Shown in pieces: positions 27,841 through 37,828 of a DNA stretch of 64,000 nt; the first letter of the stretch is position 1, and each line of letters opens with the position of its first letter. This DNA is from an uncultured Pelagibacteraceae bacterium (GTDB lineage: Bacteria > Pseudomonadota > Alphaproteobacteria > Pelagibacterales > Pelagibacteraceae). The DNA lies in the NCBI GenBank assembly GCA_902591185.1, contig CACIZU010000001.1, forward strand, positions 112,580 through 176,579. Direction: 5' to 3'. Below the pieces are notes generated by a model. The model searched no databases. It worked only from the letters and a program-made list of their open reading frames with translations, and was not told the origin of the DNA. The position numbers and the translations under genes were made by a program.

Positions 27841-29526
27841 ATGTTTAATAAACTAATAAAATTATTAGTAATTTCATCAATATTCTACCAGACTCCAGTA
27901 TATTCTAAAAGTGCTAGTTTTAATGATTTTAACTCAAGATATTTATCAAATTATTTTTCTGGAATAGTTGCACTTGAAAACAGAGATAATTCAAAAGCAT
28001 TGAAATTTTTTAATGCATCGAAAGTCTTACTTAATAAACATGACTCATATTTAAAAAGATATGTTTATTCTTTAGTATTAGAAAATAAGGTCACGCAAGC
28101 TATAAATATAATCAAAAATAGTAGTAATGAAGATAATTCAGATTTCTTTGAGGCTCATATTCTTTTAATTGCAGATAGTTTAAAAAAAAATAATTTTGGT
28201 GAAGCAGAAAAATATTTAGATCAAAGCATAAGATTTACAAATCAAAATAGATTTAATTTAGTTATATTTGAAACTCTAAGAAAATATATTCATACATTTA
28301 AAAATAAGGAAATCTCTTTTAATGAAAAAAATTTTGGAAATATATCAATTATTACTCAGGCATTTCAAAGATGCTATTTAAAAAAAGAAAATACCAGATC
28401 TTCTTTTTTGAATTTGATTAATAATCCTGATGGGGATTATTCTAGATATTTTTTTTTCTATATTAATTATTTAATTGAGAATAAAAAGATTGATGAAGTT
28501 AAGGCGGTAGCTTCGCAGCTAGAATATATCAGCTCTACACTTTTGTTGTCCCAAAGCAAGAGTTGGGTGGACAAAAATGAATTTAAAGAATTTAACAAAA
28601 TTTTTTCATGCAATAATCATAGCGATATTATCAGTGAGTTTTTATTTTTAATTTCAAATCTTTATTCTTCCCAAGATAATTTTGAAAAATCTAATTTTTA
28701 TTTAAATCTTTCAAATTATTTAAATTCAAAATTTATATTAAATTTATCTCTTGTTGCTGAAAATTTCTATTTTAATCAAGAATATGACAAAGCTAAAAAA
28801 GTTTTAAAAAAATTTAATAAAAAATATGAGTTTTATTATTGGTTTAGAGTTAAAAAGGAGGCACAAATAATTATTAATGAACAAGGATACGATGATGGAA
28901 TAGACTTTATAGTTAAAAAGTTTAACAAAATTGAAAATCCAAATTTAAGAATGGTTTTTGATATTGCTAACTTTTATAAAAATTCAAAAAAATATGAAAA
29001 AGCTATTAAAAATTACACTCAAATTATTTCATCTTTAAATGATGACTCTGAGATTAAATCAGATTTATTATATAGAAGAGGTGGAAGTTACGAAAGATTA
29101 GGAGATTATGAAAACGCTGATAAAGATTTGCTAAACTCATTAAAAATTAATCCTGAAGATGCATATGTTTTAAATTATTTGGCATACTCATGGTTAGAAC
29201 GTGATTATCAAATTGATAAAGCTATGAAAATGTTGGAAAAGGCATATGCTTTAAGAAGTAATGATCCTTACATTACAGATTCAATAGGGTGGGCATACTA
29301 TCTAATAGATGATTATGTTGAAGCAGAAAAATATATAAAAAAAGCTGTTGAATTAATGCCTGAAGATCCAATAGTTAATGATCATTATGGAGATATTTTG
29401 TGGAAATTAAATAGAAAGATTCAAGCAAGATATTTTTGGAACAACGTTTTAAGTTCAGATGATACAGAAGATGATTTAAGAGAAAAAGTAAATATTAAAA
29501 TAATAGAAGGTCTTAAAAATTCTTAA
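27841..29526 (+). CDS. TPR-repeat protein with signal peptide
   Basis: Multiple TPR-like units (e.g. YRRGGSYERLGDYENADKDLLNSLKINPEDAYVLNYLAYSW; AEKYIKKAVELMPEDPIVNDHYGDILWKLNR). Confidence 0.88.
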   Translation: MFNKLIKLLVISSIFYQTPVYSKSASFNDFNSRYLSNYFSGIVALENRDNSKALKFFNASKVLLNKHDSYLKRYVYSLVLENKVTQAINIIKNSSNEDNSDFFEAHILLIADSLKKNNFGEAEKYLDQSIRFTNQNRFNLVIFETLRKYIHTFKNKEISFNEKNFGNISIITQAFQRCYLKKENTRSSFLNLINNPDGDYSRYFFFYINYLIENKKIDEVKAVASQLEYISSTLLLSQSKSWVDKNEFKEFNKIFSCNNHSDIISEFLFLISNLYSSQDNFEKSNFYLNLSNYLNSKFILNLSLVAENFYFNQEYDKAKKVLKKFNKKYEFYYWFRVKKEAQIIINEQGYDDGIDFIVKKFNKIENPNLRMVFDIANFYKNSKKYEKAIKNYTQIISSLNDDSEIKSDLLYRRGGSYERLGDYENADKDLLNSLKINPEDAYVLNYLAYSWLERDYQIDKAMKMLEKAYALRSNDPYITDSIGWAYYLIDDYVEAEKYIKKAVELMPEDPIVNDHYGDILWKLNRKIQARYFWNNVLSSDDTEDDLREKVNIKIIEGLKNS

Positions 29527-30372
29527 ATGAGTTTTGGTAAAGTCAAATCATATGCTAAAATTAATCTAGCACTTAATGTCACTGGTAGACTAAAAAAGCT
29601 ACATAAGATTGAGAGCATTGTTTCATTTATTAATTTGTATGACTTAATTTTTATTAAGAACATTAAAAATAAAGATCATAAAATATCTTTTTATGGAAAG
29701 TTTTCAAAAAATATAAGCAAAAATAATACAGTAAAAAAATTATTTCAAATTTTGGATGATAATGAACTATTAAAAAATAAAAAATTTAAAGTTAAGATTA
29801 AAAAAAATATACCTCAAAAATCTGGACTTGGTGGTGGATCAATGAATGCAGCAAATATTCTTAATTTTTTAATTAAAAAAAAAATTATTAAAATTAATAA
29901 AAAAAAACTTCAAAAGATTTGTAGCTTAATAGGCTCTGATGTAATTTTGGGTATTAATTCAAAATGTACTATTTTGAAGTCAAATAATGATATTAAAAAG
30001 TTCTCAGGCTGTCCTAAATTTTATACTATTTTAGCACAACCAAATTTTGGTTGTTCTACAAAAATAATTTATTCAGGTATAAAAAAATTAACAAAACCAA
30101 AATATAATAATCCTAAAAAAAAAATGTTTTCTTCTGAATTTTTATCAAACCAAGAGAATGCCCTAGAAAAAGTTGCTTTTTTAAAGTATCCAAAACTTAA
30201 AAGTATAAAATCATATTTAGAAAATTTAAAAAACCCAATATTTGTAAGAATGACGGGTTCTGGCTCCTTAATAGTTGCGTATTATCAGTCAAAACGAGAT
30301 AGTGAATTAGCGAAAGTTCAATTTAAAAGAAAATTTAAGAATTATTGGTGCAATACATCAAAAACTATATAA
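29527..30372 (+). CDS. ispE: 4-diphosphocytidyl-2-C-methyl-D-erythritol kinase
   Basis: SYAKINLALNVTGR, IPQKSGLGGGSMNAA, RMTGSGSLIVA GHMP-kinase motifs. Confidence 0.92.
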   Translation: MSFGKVKSYAKINLALNVTGRLKKLHKIESIVSFINLYDLIFIKNIKNKDHKISFYGKFSKNISKNNTVKKLFQILDDNELLKNKKFKVKIKKNIPQKSGLGGGSMNAANILNFLIKKKIIKINKKKLQKICSLIGSDVILGINSKCTILKSNNDIKKFSGCPKFYTILAQPNFGCSTKIIYSGIKKLTKPKYNNPKKKMFSSEFLSNQENALEKVAFLKYPKLKSIKSYLENLKNPIFVRMTGSGSLIVAYYQSKRDSELAKVQFKRKFKNYWCNTSKTI

Positions 30373-30405
30373 ATTTTATTTTTTTGTGCTATACGAAAAT
30401 AATAT

Positions 30406-30479
30406 TGGGGCGTAGCCAAGTGGTAAGGCACTGGTTTTTGGTACCGGCATCCTAGGTTCGAATCCTAGCGCCCCAGCCA
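30406..30479 (+). tRNA. tRNA-Gln (anticodon TTG), CCA encoded
   Basis: Acceptor TGGGGCG/CGCCCCA, D arm GCC…GGC, anticodon stem CTGGT-TTTTGGT-ACCGG, T arm CTAGG-TTCGAAT-CCTAG, CCA. Confidence 0.97.
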
Positions 30480-30482
30480 TTT

Positions 30483-31757
30483 ATGGATAACTTTTTAGAT
30501 AAAATTTTTTTTAGATCACATAATCTTGATTATATAAGTCAAAATCTTAAAAATATTACATATCAGACACCTGCTTATAAAATTTTTGAGGCTATCAATT
30601 CTTATTCTGAAAATAGCGAAGTTAGATATGTGGGTGGCTGCATCAGGAAGATTGTTAAAAAAGAAACTGTTGATGACATTGATTTAGCTACAAATTTAAA
30701 ACCAAGTGAAGTTTGTGATGCTTTAAAAAAAAAAGAAATTAATTTTTACGAAACTGGAATTGAACACGGAACTATAACAGCCATAATAGATGAATATAAA
30801 TACGAAATTACTTCTCTTAGAAAGGATGTTATAACTGATGGAAGACATGCAAAAGTAGAGTTTTCTTTAGACTGGAAAGATGATGCTGCACGTAGAGATT
30901 TTTCAATTAATTCAATATATTCAGATAAAGAAGGAAATTTATTTGATCCTCATAATGGTAAAAAAGATTTAGAAGATGGGTATATTAAATTTATAGGAGA
31001 TGCAGAAAATAGAATTAAAGAAGATTACTTACGTATTCTTAGGTATATTCGTTTTTTTCTAAATTATTCTAATCATAAACATAAACCTGAGATTATTAAA
31101 ATAATAAAAAGAAATATTGGAGGGGTTTCTCAATTATCTTCAGAAAGGTTATTAGATGAATTTAAAAAATTAACAAAATCTGATGGTTTTTTAAAATTAT
31201 TTAATGACAAAGAGAGTTTAGAGCTTATAGGAATTATATTTCCACAACTAAAAAACTTAGACAATTTTAAAAAACTAAATTCTTATTCTCGTGATAATTT
31301 ATTTAAAGCTGATTTTATTTTTTTATTATCTCTCATGATAGTTGATGGTACTGATAATGCTGATTATTTCTTTTATAAATTTAATATCTCAAAAAAAGAT
31401 CAAAAGAGATTAAAATTAATTGATTCTTTTTATAAAGAAAAAGTGAATATTAAAAAATTTACAGAAAAGAATTTTAATAAGATTTTTTATTATGATGGTT
31501 GGCAAGCTGCGGTTGATATTATTAATTTTAAATTATTTACATCAAATAAGGTTGAAAAAAAATTAATTAAGTTAATAGATTTTTATAAAGATAAGATTAG
31601 TCCAACCATGCCAATTAACGCAAATGTTCTTATGACCAAGTTTAACATTCCCGAAGGTAAAATATTAGGCAATAAATTAAAAATGATAGAGGAGATGTGG
31701 GTTCAAAATGGTTTCCAAATATCAGAAAAACAAATTCAAAAAATTGTTAAAAGTTAA
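30483..31757 (+). CDS. cca: CCA tRNA nucleotidyltransferase / poly(A) polymerase family
   Basis: VRYVGGCIRKIV, VDDIDLATNLKP, DGRHAKVEFSLDWKDDAARRDFSINSIY, RILRYIRFF. Confidence 0.94.
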   Translation: MDNFLDKIFFRSHNLDYISQNLKNITYQTPAYKIFEAINSYSENSEVRYVGGCIRKIVKKETVDDIDLATNLKPSEVCDALKKKEINFYETGIEHGTITAIIDEYKYEITSLRKDVITDGRHAKVEFSLDWKDDAARRDFSINSIYSDKEGNLFDPHNGKKDLEDGYIKFIGDAENRIKEDYLRILRYIRFFLNYSNHKHKPEIIKIIKRNIGGVSQLSSERLLDEFKKLTKSDGFLKLFNDKESLELIGIIFPQLKNLDNFKKLNSYSRDNLFKADFIFLLSLMIVDGTDNADYFFYKFNISKKDQKRLKLIDSFYKEKVNIKKFTEKNFNKIFYYDGWQAAVDIINFKLFTSNKVEKKLIKLIDFYKDKISPTMPINANVLMTKFNIPEGKILGNKLKMIEEMWVQNGFQISEKQIQKIVKS

Positions 31758-32230
31758 ATATATTTAACATCTTTAATTTCAAAATTTTTAACCCCAGCTG
31801 GAGTTGTTATTTCTACAAGATCACTTTTATTTTTTCCAATTAGACCTTTGCTAATTGGCGATTGATAAAAAATTAGTTTTTGTTTTAAGTCAGCCTCGTC
31901 TTTTCCAACTATTTTATAATTAATCTTTTCTCCATTATCTAAATTTTCTAAAAATACTGTAGAACCAAAGATAACCTTTCCATCATTATTTAATTTTGTA
32001 ATATCAATAACATTAGCTCTGGCAATAATATCGTTAATTTCTGTTATTCTACCTTCGTTGTGAGACTGTTCTTCTTTTGCCGCATGATATTCAGCGTTTT
32101 CTTTAAGATCTCCATGTGATCTTGCTTCAGCAATAGCAGCTACAATTTTTGGTCTTTTTTTTTCTTTTAAAAAAACTAATTCGTCTTTTAATTTATTCAA
32201 ACCGTTTAAAGTAATTGGTTCTTTATCCAT
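31754..32230 (-). CDS. greA: Transcription elongation factor GreA
   Basis: EPITLNGLNKLKDEL, ARSHGDLKENAEYHAAKEEQ, SPISKGLIGK. Confidence 0.97.
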   Translation of the reverse strand: MDKEPITLNGLNKLKDELVFLKEKKRPKIVAAIAEARSHGDLKENAEYHAAKEEQSHNEGRITEINDIIARANVIDITKLNNDGKVIFGSTVFLENLDNGEKINYKIVGKDEADLKQKLIFYQSPISKGLIGKNKSDLVEITTPAGVKNFEIKDVKYI

Positions 32231-32233
32231 TTT

Positions 32234-33061
32234 TTATTTCCATTTTGCAATCGGTGGCAATGACATTAAAATTCCTTCCACATTACCACCTGTTTGTAAT
32301 CCAAATTTTGTACCTCTATCGTACAATAAGTTAAATTCTGTGTATCGACCTCTTTTAATATACTGCATCTCCTTATCTTTTAAAGTCCATTTTTTCTTAA
32401 TCTTTTTTTCAATAATGTTATTGAATATCATTTGAAAGGTGACACCAACATCTCTTACAAATTTAAAATCTTTTTCAAAGTTATCTTTTTTATAATCAAA
32501 AAAAATGCCACCAATTCCTCTAGCTTCATTTCTATGTGGAAGATAAAAATATTCATCACACCATTTTTTATATTTTTTGTAATATTTTTTATTATGTCGA
32601 TCACACATTTTTTTTAAAGTTTTGTGAAATTGTTTTTTTTCATTGTTATCTTTTAATGATGGAGTGATATCTATGCCACCACCAAACCAATTTTGGGTAG
32701 TACAGATATATCTAGTATTGAAATGTATTGCAGGAATATGAGGATTTTTCATATGCATTACAACTGAAATTCCTGATGCCCAAAAGCCGGGATCTTTATT
32801 AGCTCCTAAAATATTTTTTTGAAATTTTTTTGGAAATTTACCATAAACTTTTGAAAAATTTACACCAACTTTTTCAAAAACTTTTCCATTTTTAAGAATT
32901 CTATATTCTCCACCACCTTCATCTTTTTTTTTATTTTTCAGCCAATTAGTTGACTTAAAATTTTTTTTATTTTTTTCTATTTTATTAATGTCATCACAAA
33001 TTGCATTTTGAAGTAGTTTAAACCAATTGCTAGTTAGATTTTTTTTAACTTCGTTATGCAT
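32234..33061 (-). CDS. hemF: Oxygen-dependent coproporphyrinogen III oxidase
   Basis: FHFN-type NPHIPAIHFNTRY, WFGGGIDITP, KRGRYTEFNLLYDRGTKFGLQTGGNVEGILMSLPP. Confidence 0.96.
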   Translation of the reverse strand: MHNEVKKNLTSNWFKLLQNAICDDINKIEKNKKNFKSTNWLKNKKKDEGGGEYRILKNGKVFEKVGVNFSKVYGKFPKKFQKNILGANKDPGFWASGISVVMHMKNPHIPAIHFNTRYICTTQNWFGGGIDITPSLKDNNEKKQFHKTLKKMCDRHNKKYYKKYKKWCDEYFYLPHRNEARGIGGIFFDYKKDNFEKDFKFVRDVGVTFQMIFNNIIEKKIKKKWTLKDKEMQYIKRGRYTEFNLLYDRGTKFGLQTGGNVEGILMSLPPIAKWK

Positions 33062-33062
33062 T

Positions 33063-33521
33063 TTATATTAAATTTGTTTGTCTTAGACTTTCTGCCAAAA
33101 TAATTGCAACTGAAGATGCAATATTAAGTGATCTAGCACTTCCATTCATTGGTATTTTGAGACGATCATTTATTAATTGATGTACATTTTTAGGAACACC
33201 AGCACTCTCTCTACCAAATAATATTGTATCATTTTTTTTAAATTTAAATTTTGTATAAGATACTGACGCCTTGGTTGTCATCAATACAATTCTTTGATTC
33301 TTTTTTGCTTCAAAGAATTTTTCAGAACTTTGATATATATCAATTTTATCCCAATTTATGTAATCCATTACTACTCTTTTGAATCGTTTATCGTTAAGAA
33401 GAAAACCACAAGGTTCAATTATTTCAAGTTTAGCACCCAAACAGGCACATGTTCTAACTATTGCTGCTGTATTTTGAGGTATATCAGGCTGATATAATGC
33501 AATTTTTGGTGCCAAGTTCAT
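33063..33521 (-). CDS. trmL: tRNA (cytidine/uridine-2'-O)-methyltransferase, TrmL family (SPOUT)
   Basis: ALYQPDIPQNTAAIVRTCACLGAKLEIIEPCGF, LFGRESAGVP, LKIPMNGSARSLNIASSVAIILAE. Confidence 0.94.
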   Translation of the reverse strand: MNLAPKIALYQPDIPQNTAAIVRTCACLGAKLEIIEPCGFLLNDKRFKRVVMDYINWDKIDIYQSSEKFFEAKKNQRIVLMTTKASVSYTKFKFKKNDTILFGRESAGVPKNVHQLINDRLKIPMNGSARSLNIASSVAIILAESLRQTNLI

Positions 33522-33613
33522 AACTGTTATGTGTCATTCTATCCATAGAAAAAAGACTATTATCCTATAAGAAATTGTATATTAAATAAATTTTTAAAAT
33601 AATATTTAAAAAA

Positions 33614-34123
33614 ATGTCAGATAAAAAGCCAAAAAGAAGAGAATTTTTATTTACTGCTTCATATGCCGTTGGAGCCGTAGGAGTTGCTGCAGTCATTTGG
33701 CCATTAATTGATCAAATGAACCCTGATGCATCAGTTAAAGCATTAGCAAGCACAGAGGTTGACGTGAGTTCAGTTAAACCAGGAAATACAATAACCGTAC
33801 TTTGGAGAGGTAAACCAGTTTTTATCAGAAGAAGAACTCAAGATGAAATAACCGAAGCAAAGTTAGTTAAAATGGAAGATTTAAAACATCCTGAAAAAGA
33901 TGAGGATAGAGCAAAGAATCCCGAGTGGTTAGTGATGCTTGGTATTTGTACTCACTTAGGGTGCGTACCCTTAAATGATAAAGGCGACTATGACGGATGG
34001 TTTTGCCCGTGTCATGGTTCACATTATGATACATCAGGTAGAATAAGGAAGGGACCAGCGCCAACAAATATGGAAGTTCCAAAGTATGAGTTTGTAAATG
34101 CTAACACAATTAAAATTGGGTAA
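33614..34123 (+). CDS. petA: Ubiquinol-cytochrome c reductase iron-sulfur (Rieske) subunit
   Basis: CTHLGCVP and CPCHGSHYD cluster-binding motifs, Tat-like N-terminus KRREFLFTAS. Confidence 0.97.
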   Translation: MSDKKPKRREFLFTASYAVGAVGVAAVIWPLIDQMNPDASVKALASTEVDVSSVKPGNTITVLWRGKPVFIRRRTQDEITEAKLVKMEDLKHPEKDEDRAKNPEWLVMLGICTHLGCVPLNDKGDYDGWFCPCHGSHYDTSGRIRKGPAPTNMEVPKYEFVNANTIKIG

Positions 34124-34133
34124 ATAATAAGCT

Positions 34134-35393
34134 ATGAGTGATCACGATTATCAACCTACTTCAAAGTTAGGAAAATGGTTTAATGATCGTTTGCCTTTAT
34201 TAACTCTTTCAAATCATCTTTCAGAATATCCTACACCTAAAAATTTAAATTATTGGTGGACTTTTGGAGGAATATTAACTTTTTGTTTAATTGCACAGAT
34301 AGTTACTGGCATAGCATTAGCCATGCATTATATCGCTGATTCAGATTTAGCTTTTGCAAGTGTTGAACACATAATGAGAGACGTGAATTATGGTTGGTTA
34401 ATAAGATATGTTCATGCAAATGGAGCTTCAATGTTTTTTCTTGCAGTTTATATTCATATTTTTAGAGCATTGTATTATGGTTCTTACAAGTCTCCAAGAG
34501 AAGTAATCTGGATTATTGGAATGATTATATATTTATTGATGATGATGACAGCATTTATGGGCTATGTTTTGCCTTGGGGACAAATGAGTTTTTGGGGAGC
34601 GACAGTAATTACAAATTTATTTAGCGCAGTTCCTTTTGTTGGAGAAGGTATAGTATCTTGGTTATGGGGAGGGTTTGCAGTTGACAACCCCACTCTTACA
34701 AGATTTTATGCTTTACATTACTTGTTGCCATTTTTAATTCTTGGACTAGTAGTTCTTCATATTTGGGCATTACATGTTCCAGGAAATAATAACCCTATTG
34801 GAATTGATATAAAGAAACCTTCAAAGGATACAGTTCCGTTTCACCCATACATTGTTATTAAAGATGGTTTTGCTTTATTAATGTTTATTATAGTATTTGC
34901 TTTTTTCGTTTTTTATTCACCTAACATTTTAGGACATGCAGATAATTATATAGAGGCAAATCCAATGGTAACACCAGCTCATATTGTCCCAGAGTGGTAC
35001 TTATTGCCTTTTTATGCAATTTTAAGATCTGTTCCTGATAAATTATTTGGTGTTATAGCTATGTTTGCATCAATTTTTGTATTAGTAATTTTACCTTGGT
35101 TAGATACTTCAAAAATTAGATCTGCTGTGTTTAGACCGTTATATAGACAGTTTTATTGGATCTTATTTATTGATGTTTTAATTTTAGGATACATGGGAGC
35201 AATGCCCGCTGAAGGGCTTTATTTGTTAGTAGCTAGAGTAGCTACAGCATATTATTTTATACATTTTTTAATCATTATGCCAATTTTAGGACGCAAGGAG
35301 AAAACAATACCTTTACCATTAAGTATTACAGAACCAATTATTGGGGGATCTCCAGATTTAGCAAATATTATAAAAAAAAAGAGTTTAAATTAA
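34134..35393 (+). CDS. petB: Cytochrome b (bc1 complex)
   Basis: [61 protein letters not shown]. Confidence 0.97.
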   Translation: MSDHDYQPTSKLGKWFNDRLPLLTLSNHLSEYPTPKNLNYWWTFGGILTFCLIAQIVTGIALAMHYIADSDLAFASVEHIMRDVNYGWLIRYVHANGASMFFLAVYIHIFRALYYGSYKSPREVIWIIGMIIYLLMMMTAFMGYVLPWGQMSFWGATVITNLFSAVPFVGEGIVSWLWGGFAVDNPTLTRFYALHYLLPFLILGLVVLHIWALHVPGNNNPIGIDIKKPSKDTVPFHPYIVIKDGFALLMFIIVFAFFVFYSPNILGHADNYIEANPMVTPAHIVPEWYLLPFYAILRSVPDKLFGVIAMFASIFVLVILPWLDTSKIRSAVFRPLYRQFYWILFIDVLILGYMGAMPAEGLYLLVARVATAYYFIHFLIIMPILGRKEKTIPLPLSITEPIIGGSPDLANIIKKKSLN

Positions 35394-35397
35394 TATT

Positions 35398-36177
35398 ATG
35401 AAAAAAATTATAACAATAACTTATTTAATTTTTTTATTATCGATAGGAGGATATCAAGTTAAAGCTGCAGAAAAAACTGACCTCTTGAAAATAGATTGGA
35501 GTTTTAAAGGTTTATTTGGAAAATTTGATCGTGGATCACTACAGAGAGGATACCAGGTTTATTCAGAAGTGTGTGCTGGTTGTCATTCAATGAAATACTT
35601 GAGTTATAGAAATTTGAGTGAAAAAGGTGGACCTGAATTTTCTTTTGAACAAGCGAAAGCTATTGCTGCTTCTTTTGAAGTTACAGATGGACCAAATGCT
35701 GATGGAGAGATGTTTGCAAGAGCTGGAAAATTATCAGATAAGTTTATAATGCCTTATGAAAATGAAAGGGCTGCACAAGCAGCTAATGGCGGAGCGTATC
35801 CACCAGACATGTCGGTATTGGCAAAAGCAAGAAGCGGTGGAGCTGATTATCTTTATTCTATTCTTTTAGGATATGAAGCACCTCCAAGCGGCACAATATT
35901 AGATGAAGGTGTGTATTATAATAAATATATGTATGGAAATAATATTAAAATGGCAAAACCTCTAGAGGACGGTTTGGTAGAATATTCTGATGGCACAACT
36001 GCCTCTGAAGAACAGATGGCAAAAGATGTGGTAACATTTTTAATGTGGGCAGCAGAACCACATTTAGAGTCTAGGCATCAAATGGGTTTTAAGGTAATTG
36101 TATATTTGATTATTTTAACTATCTTAGTCTATTTTAGTATGAAAAAAATTTGGTCACGTATTGAATCTGAAGTTTAA
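35398..36177 (+). CDS. petC: Cytochrome c1
   Basis: CAGCHSMKYLSYRNL heme motif, YPPDMSVLAKAR, C-terminal TM. Confidence 0.96.
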   Translation: MKKIITITYLIFLLSIGGYQVKAAEKTDLLKIDWSFKGLFGKFDRGSLQRGYQVYSEVCAGCHSMKYLSYRNLSEKGGPEFSFEQAKAIAASFEVTDGPNADGEMFARAGKLSDKFIMPYENERAAQAANGGAYPPDMSVLAKARSGGADYLYSILLGYEAPPSGTILDEGVYYNKYMYGNNIKMAKPLEDGLVEYSDGTTASEEQMAKDVVTFLMWAAEPHLESRHQMGFKVIVYLIILTILVYFSMKKIWSRIESEV

Positions 36178-37227
36178 AACATCTCCATCTTTAACAATAT
36201 AATCTTTACCTTCTAGTCTCATTTTTCCATTAGTTTTTGAATTAATCCATCCATTGTTTGTTACAAAATCTTCATAAGAAACTGTTTCTGCTCTAATAAA
36301 ACCTTTTTCAAAATCAGTATGAATTTCTCCGGCTGCTTTTGGTGCGGTACAGTTTTTCTGAATAGTCCAAGCTCTAGTTTCTTCTGGTCCAGATGTAAAA
36401 TAGGTATCTAGTTCTAATATTTTATATCCTTTTTGGATCAACATGCTTAATCCAGTTTCTTTAAGACCAATCATTTCCATATAATTTTTTCTCTCAATAG
36501 ATTCTAACTCGTTAATTTGATTTTCTATATCAGCTGATACAATTAAGGTACTTTCTTTACCAAATTTTTCTGTAAAATTTTTTGTATATTGATTTCCTTC
36601 TTGAACACTTTTTTCATCTACATTACAAACAAATATTTTTGGTTTAATAGATAGTAGACCACTTTGATTAAGTTGTTTATTTTTAAATTCAGATTTTAAA
36701 ATTGATATATCTTTATCATTATTTATACAGTCCAATGCAATTTCTAGTATTTTCGACTGCTCTTCATCAAGGTTCTTTTTATTGCTTTTTTCTAGTCTTT
36801 TTTGAATAGACTCTAAATCTGCCAACATCATCTCAGTTTCAATTATTTCAAGATCTCTTATCGGGTCTACATTTGGATTAACATTTTGAATATCATCAGA
36901 GTCAAAACATCTGATCATATGAATGATTGCATCTACTTCTCTAATATGTGAAAGAAATTTGTTTCCTAATCCTTCACCTTTAGAAGCGCCTTTTACAAGC
37001 CCTGCGATATCAACAAATGAAATAGTTGTATTTATAATTTTTTTAGATTTTGAAATTTTAGACAAATTATTAAGTCTTTCATCTGGAACTGGTACAACAC
37101 CCACATTTGGATCTATTGTACAAAAAGGGAAATTTGCTGCTTGAGCTTTACTTGAATTAGTCAGAGCATTAAATAAAGTAGATTTACCTACGTTGGGCAA
37201 ACCAACAATTCCACATTTAAAACTCAT
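36154..37227 (-). CDS. ychF: Redox-regulated ATPase YchF
   Basis: CGIVGLPNVGKSTLFNALT, NFPFCTIDPNVGVV, FVDIAGLVKGASKGEGLGNKFL, TGS-like C-terminus. Confidence 0.97.
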   Translation of the reverse strand: MSFKCGIVGLPNVGKSTLFNALTNSSKAQAANFPFCTIDPNVGVVPVPDERLNNLSKISKSKKIINTTISFVDIAGLVKGASKGEGLGNKFLSHIREVDAIIHMIRCFDSDDIQNVNPNVDPIRDLEIIETEMMLADLESIQKRLEKSNKKNLDEEQSKILEIALDCINNDKDISILKSEFKNKQLNQSGLLSIKPKIFVCNVDEKSVQEGNQYTKNFTEKFGKESTLIVSADIENQINELESIERKNYMEMIGLKETGLSMLIQKGYKILELDTYFTSGPEETRAWTIQKNCTAPKAAGEIHTDFEKGFIRAETVSYEDFVTNNGWINSKTNGKMRLEGKDYIVKDGDVLNFRFNT

Positions 37228-37787
37228 TATTTATTATTTACAGTACTAGAAAATAAATCTAATTTTTTATCTACTAAAATAGAAATAGAGTCATTAATAT
37301 TTTTTGAAATTTTTTCTATTTTTAGCATTTCTTCTTCGTCAAAATTTTGAAGAACAAAATCACTAACTTCCATTTTTTCCTTTGGTTTTCCTATTCCAAT
37401 TCTTACTCTTGAATAATCTTTACCAATAAATTTATCAATTGATGCAATTCCGTTGTGGCCTGCACTTGATCCACTAAATTTTGCTTTAATCTTTCCAAAC
37501 TCAACATCTAAATCATCATGAAATACAATTACATCTTCTGCATCAATTTTAAAATATTCAATTAGTTCCCTTATACAAATTCCAGAGTTGTTCATAAAAG
37601 TTAATGGTTTAATTGCATAAACTTTTTGGTCTCCAACATTTCCTGTTGTTAATAATCCTTTAAATTTTGGTTTTTGTTTTGATAAGCTAAATTTTTTATT
37701 GATAGAATCAATAATTTTAAATCCAACATTGTGTCTATTATTTTCACTATCTGGTGTGGGATTGCCTAAACCTACAAATAAGAGCAT
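37227..37787 (-). CDS. pth: Peptidyl-tRNA hydrolase
   Basis: VGLGNPTPDSENNRHNVGF, PLTFMNNSG, VFHDDLDVEFGKIKAKFSGSSAGHNGIASI. Confidence 0.97.
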   Translation of the reverse strand: MLLFVGLGNPTPDSENNRHNVGFKIIDSINKKFSLSKQKPKFKGLLTTGNVGDQKVYAIKPLTFMNNSGICIRELIEYFKIDAEDVIVFHDDLDVEFGKIKAKFSGSSAGHNGIASIDKFIGKDYSRVRIGIGKPKEKMEVSDFVLQNFDEEEMLKIEKISKNINDSISILVDKKLDLFSSTVNNK

Positions 37788-37828
37788 ATTTTTTTTATTA
37801 ATGGGTAGTAAAATTCAACTTTTATAGG

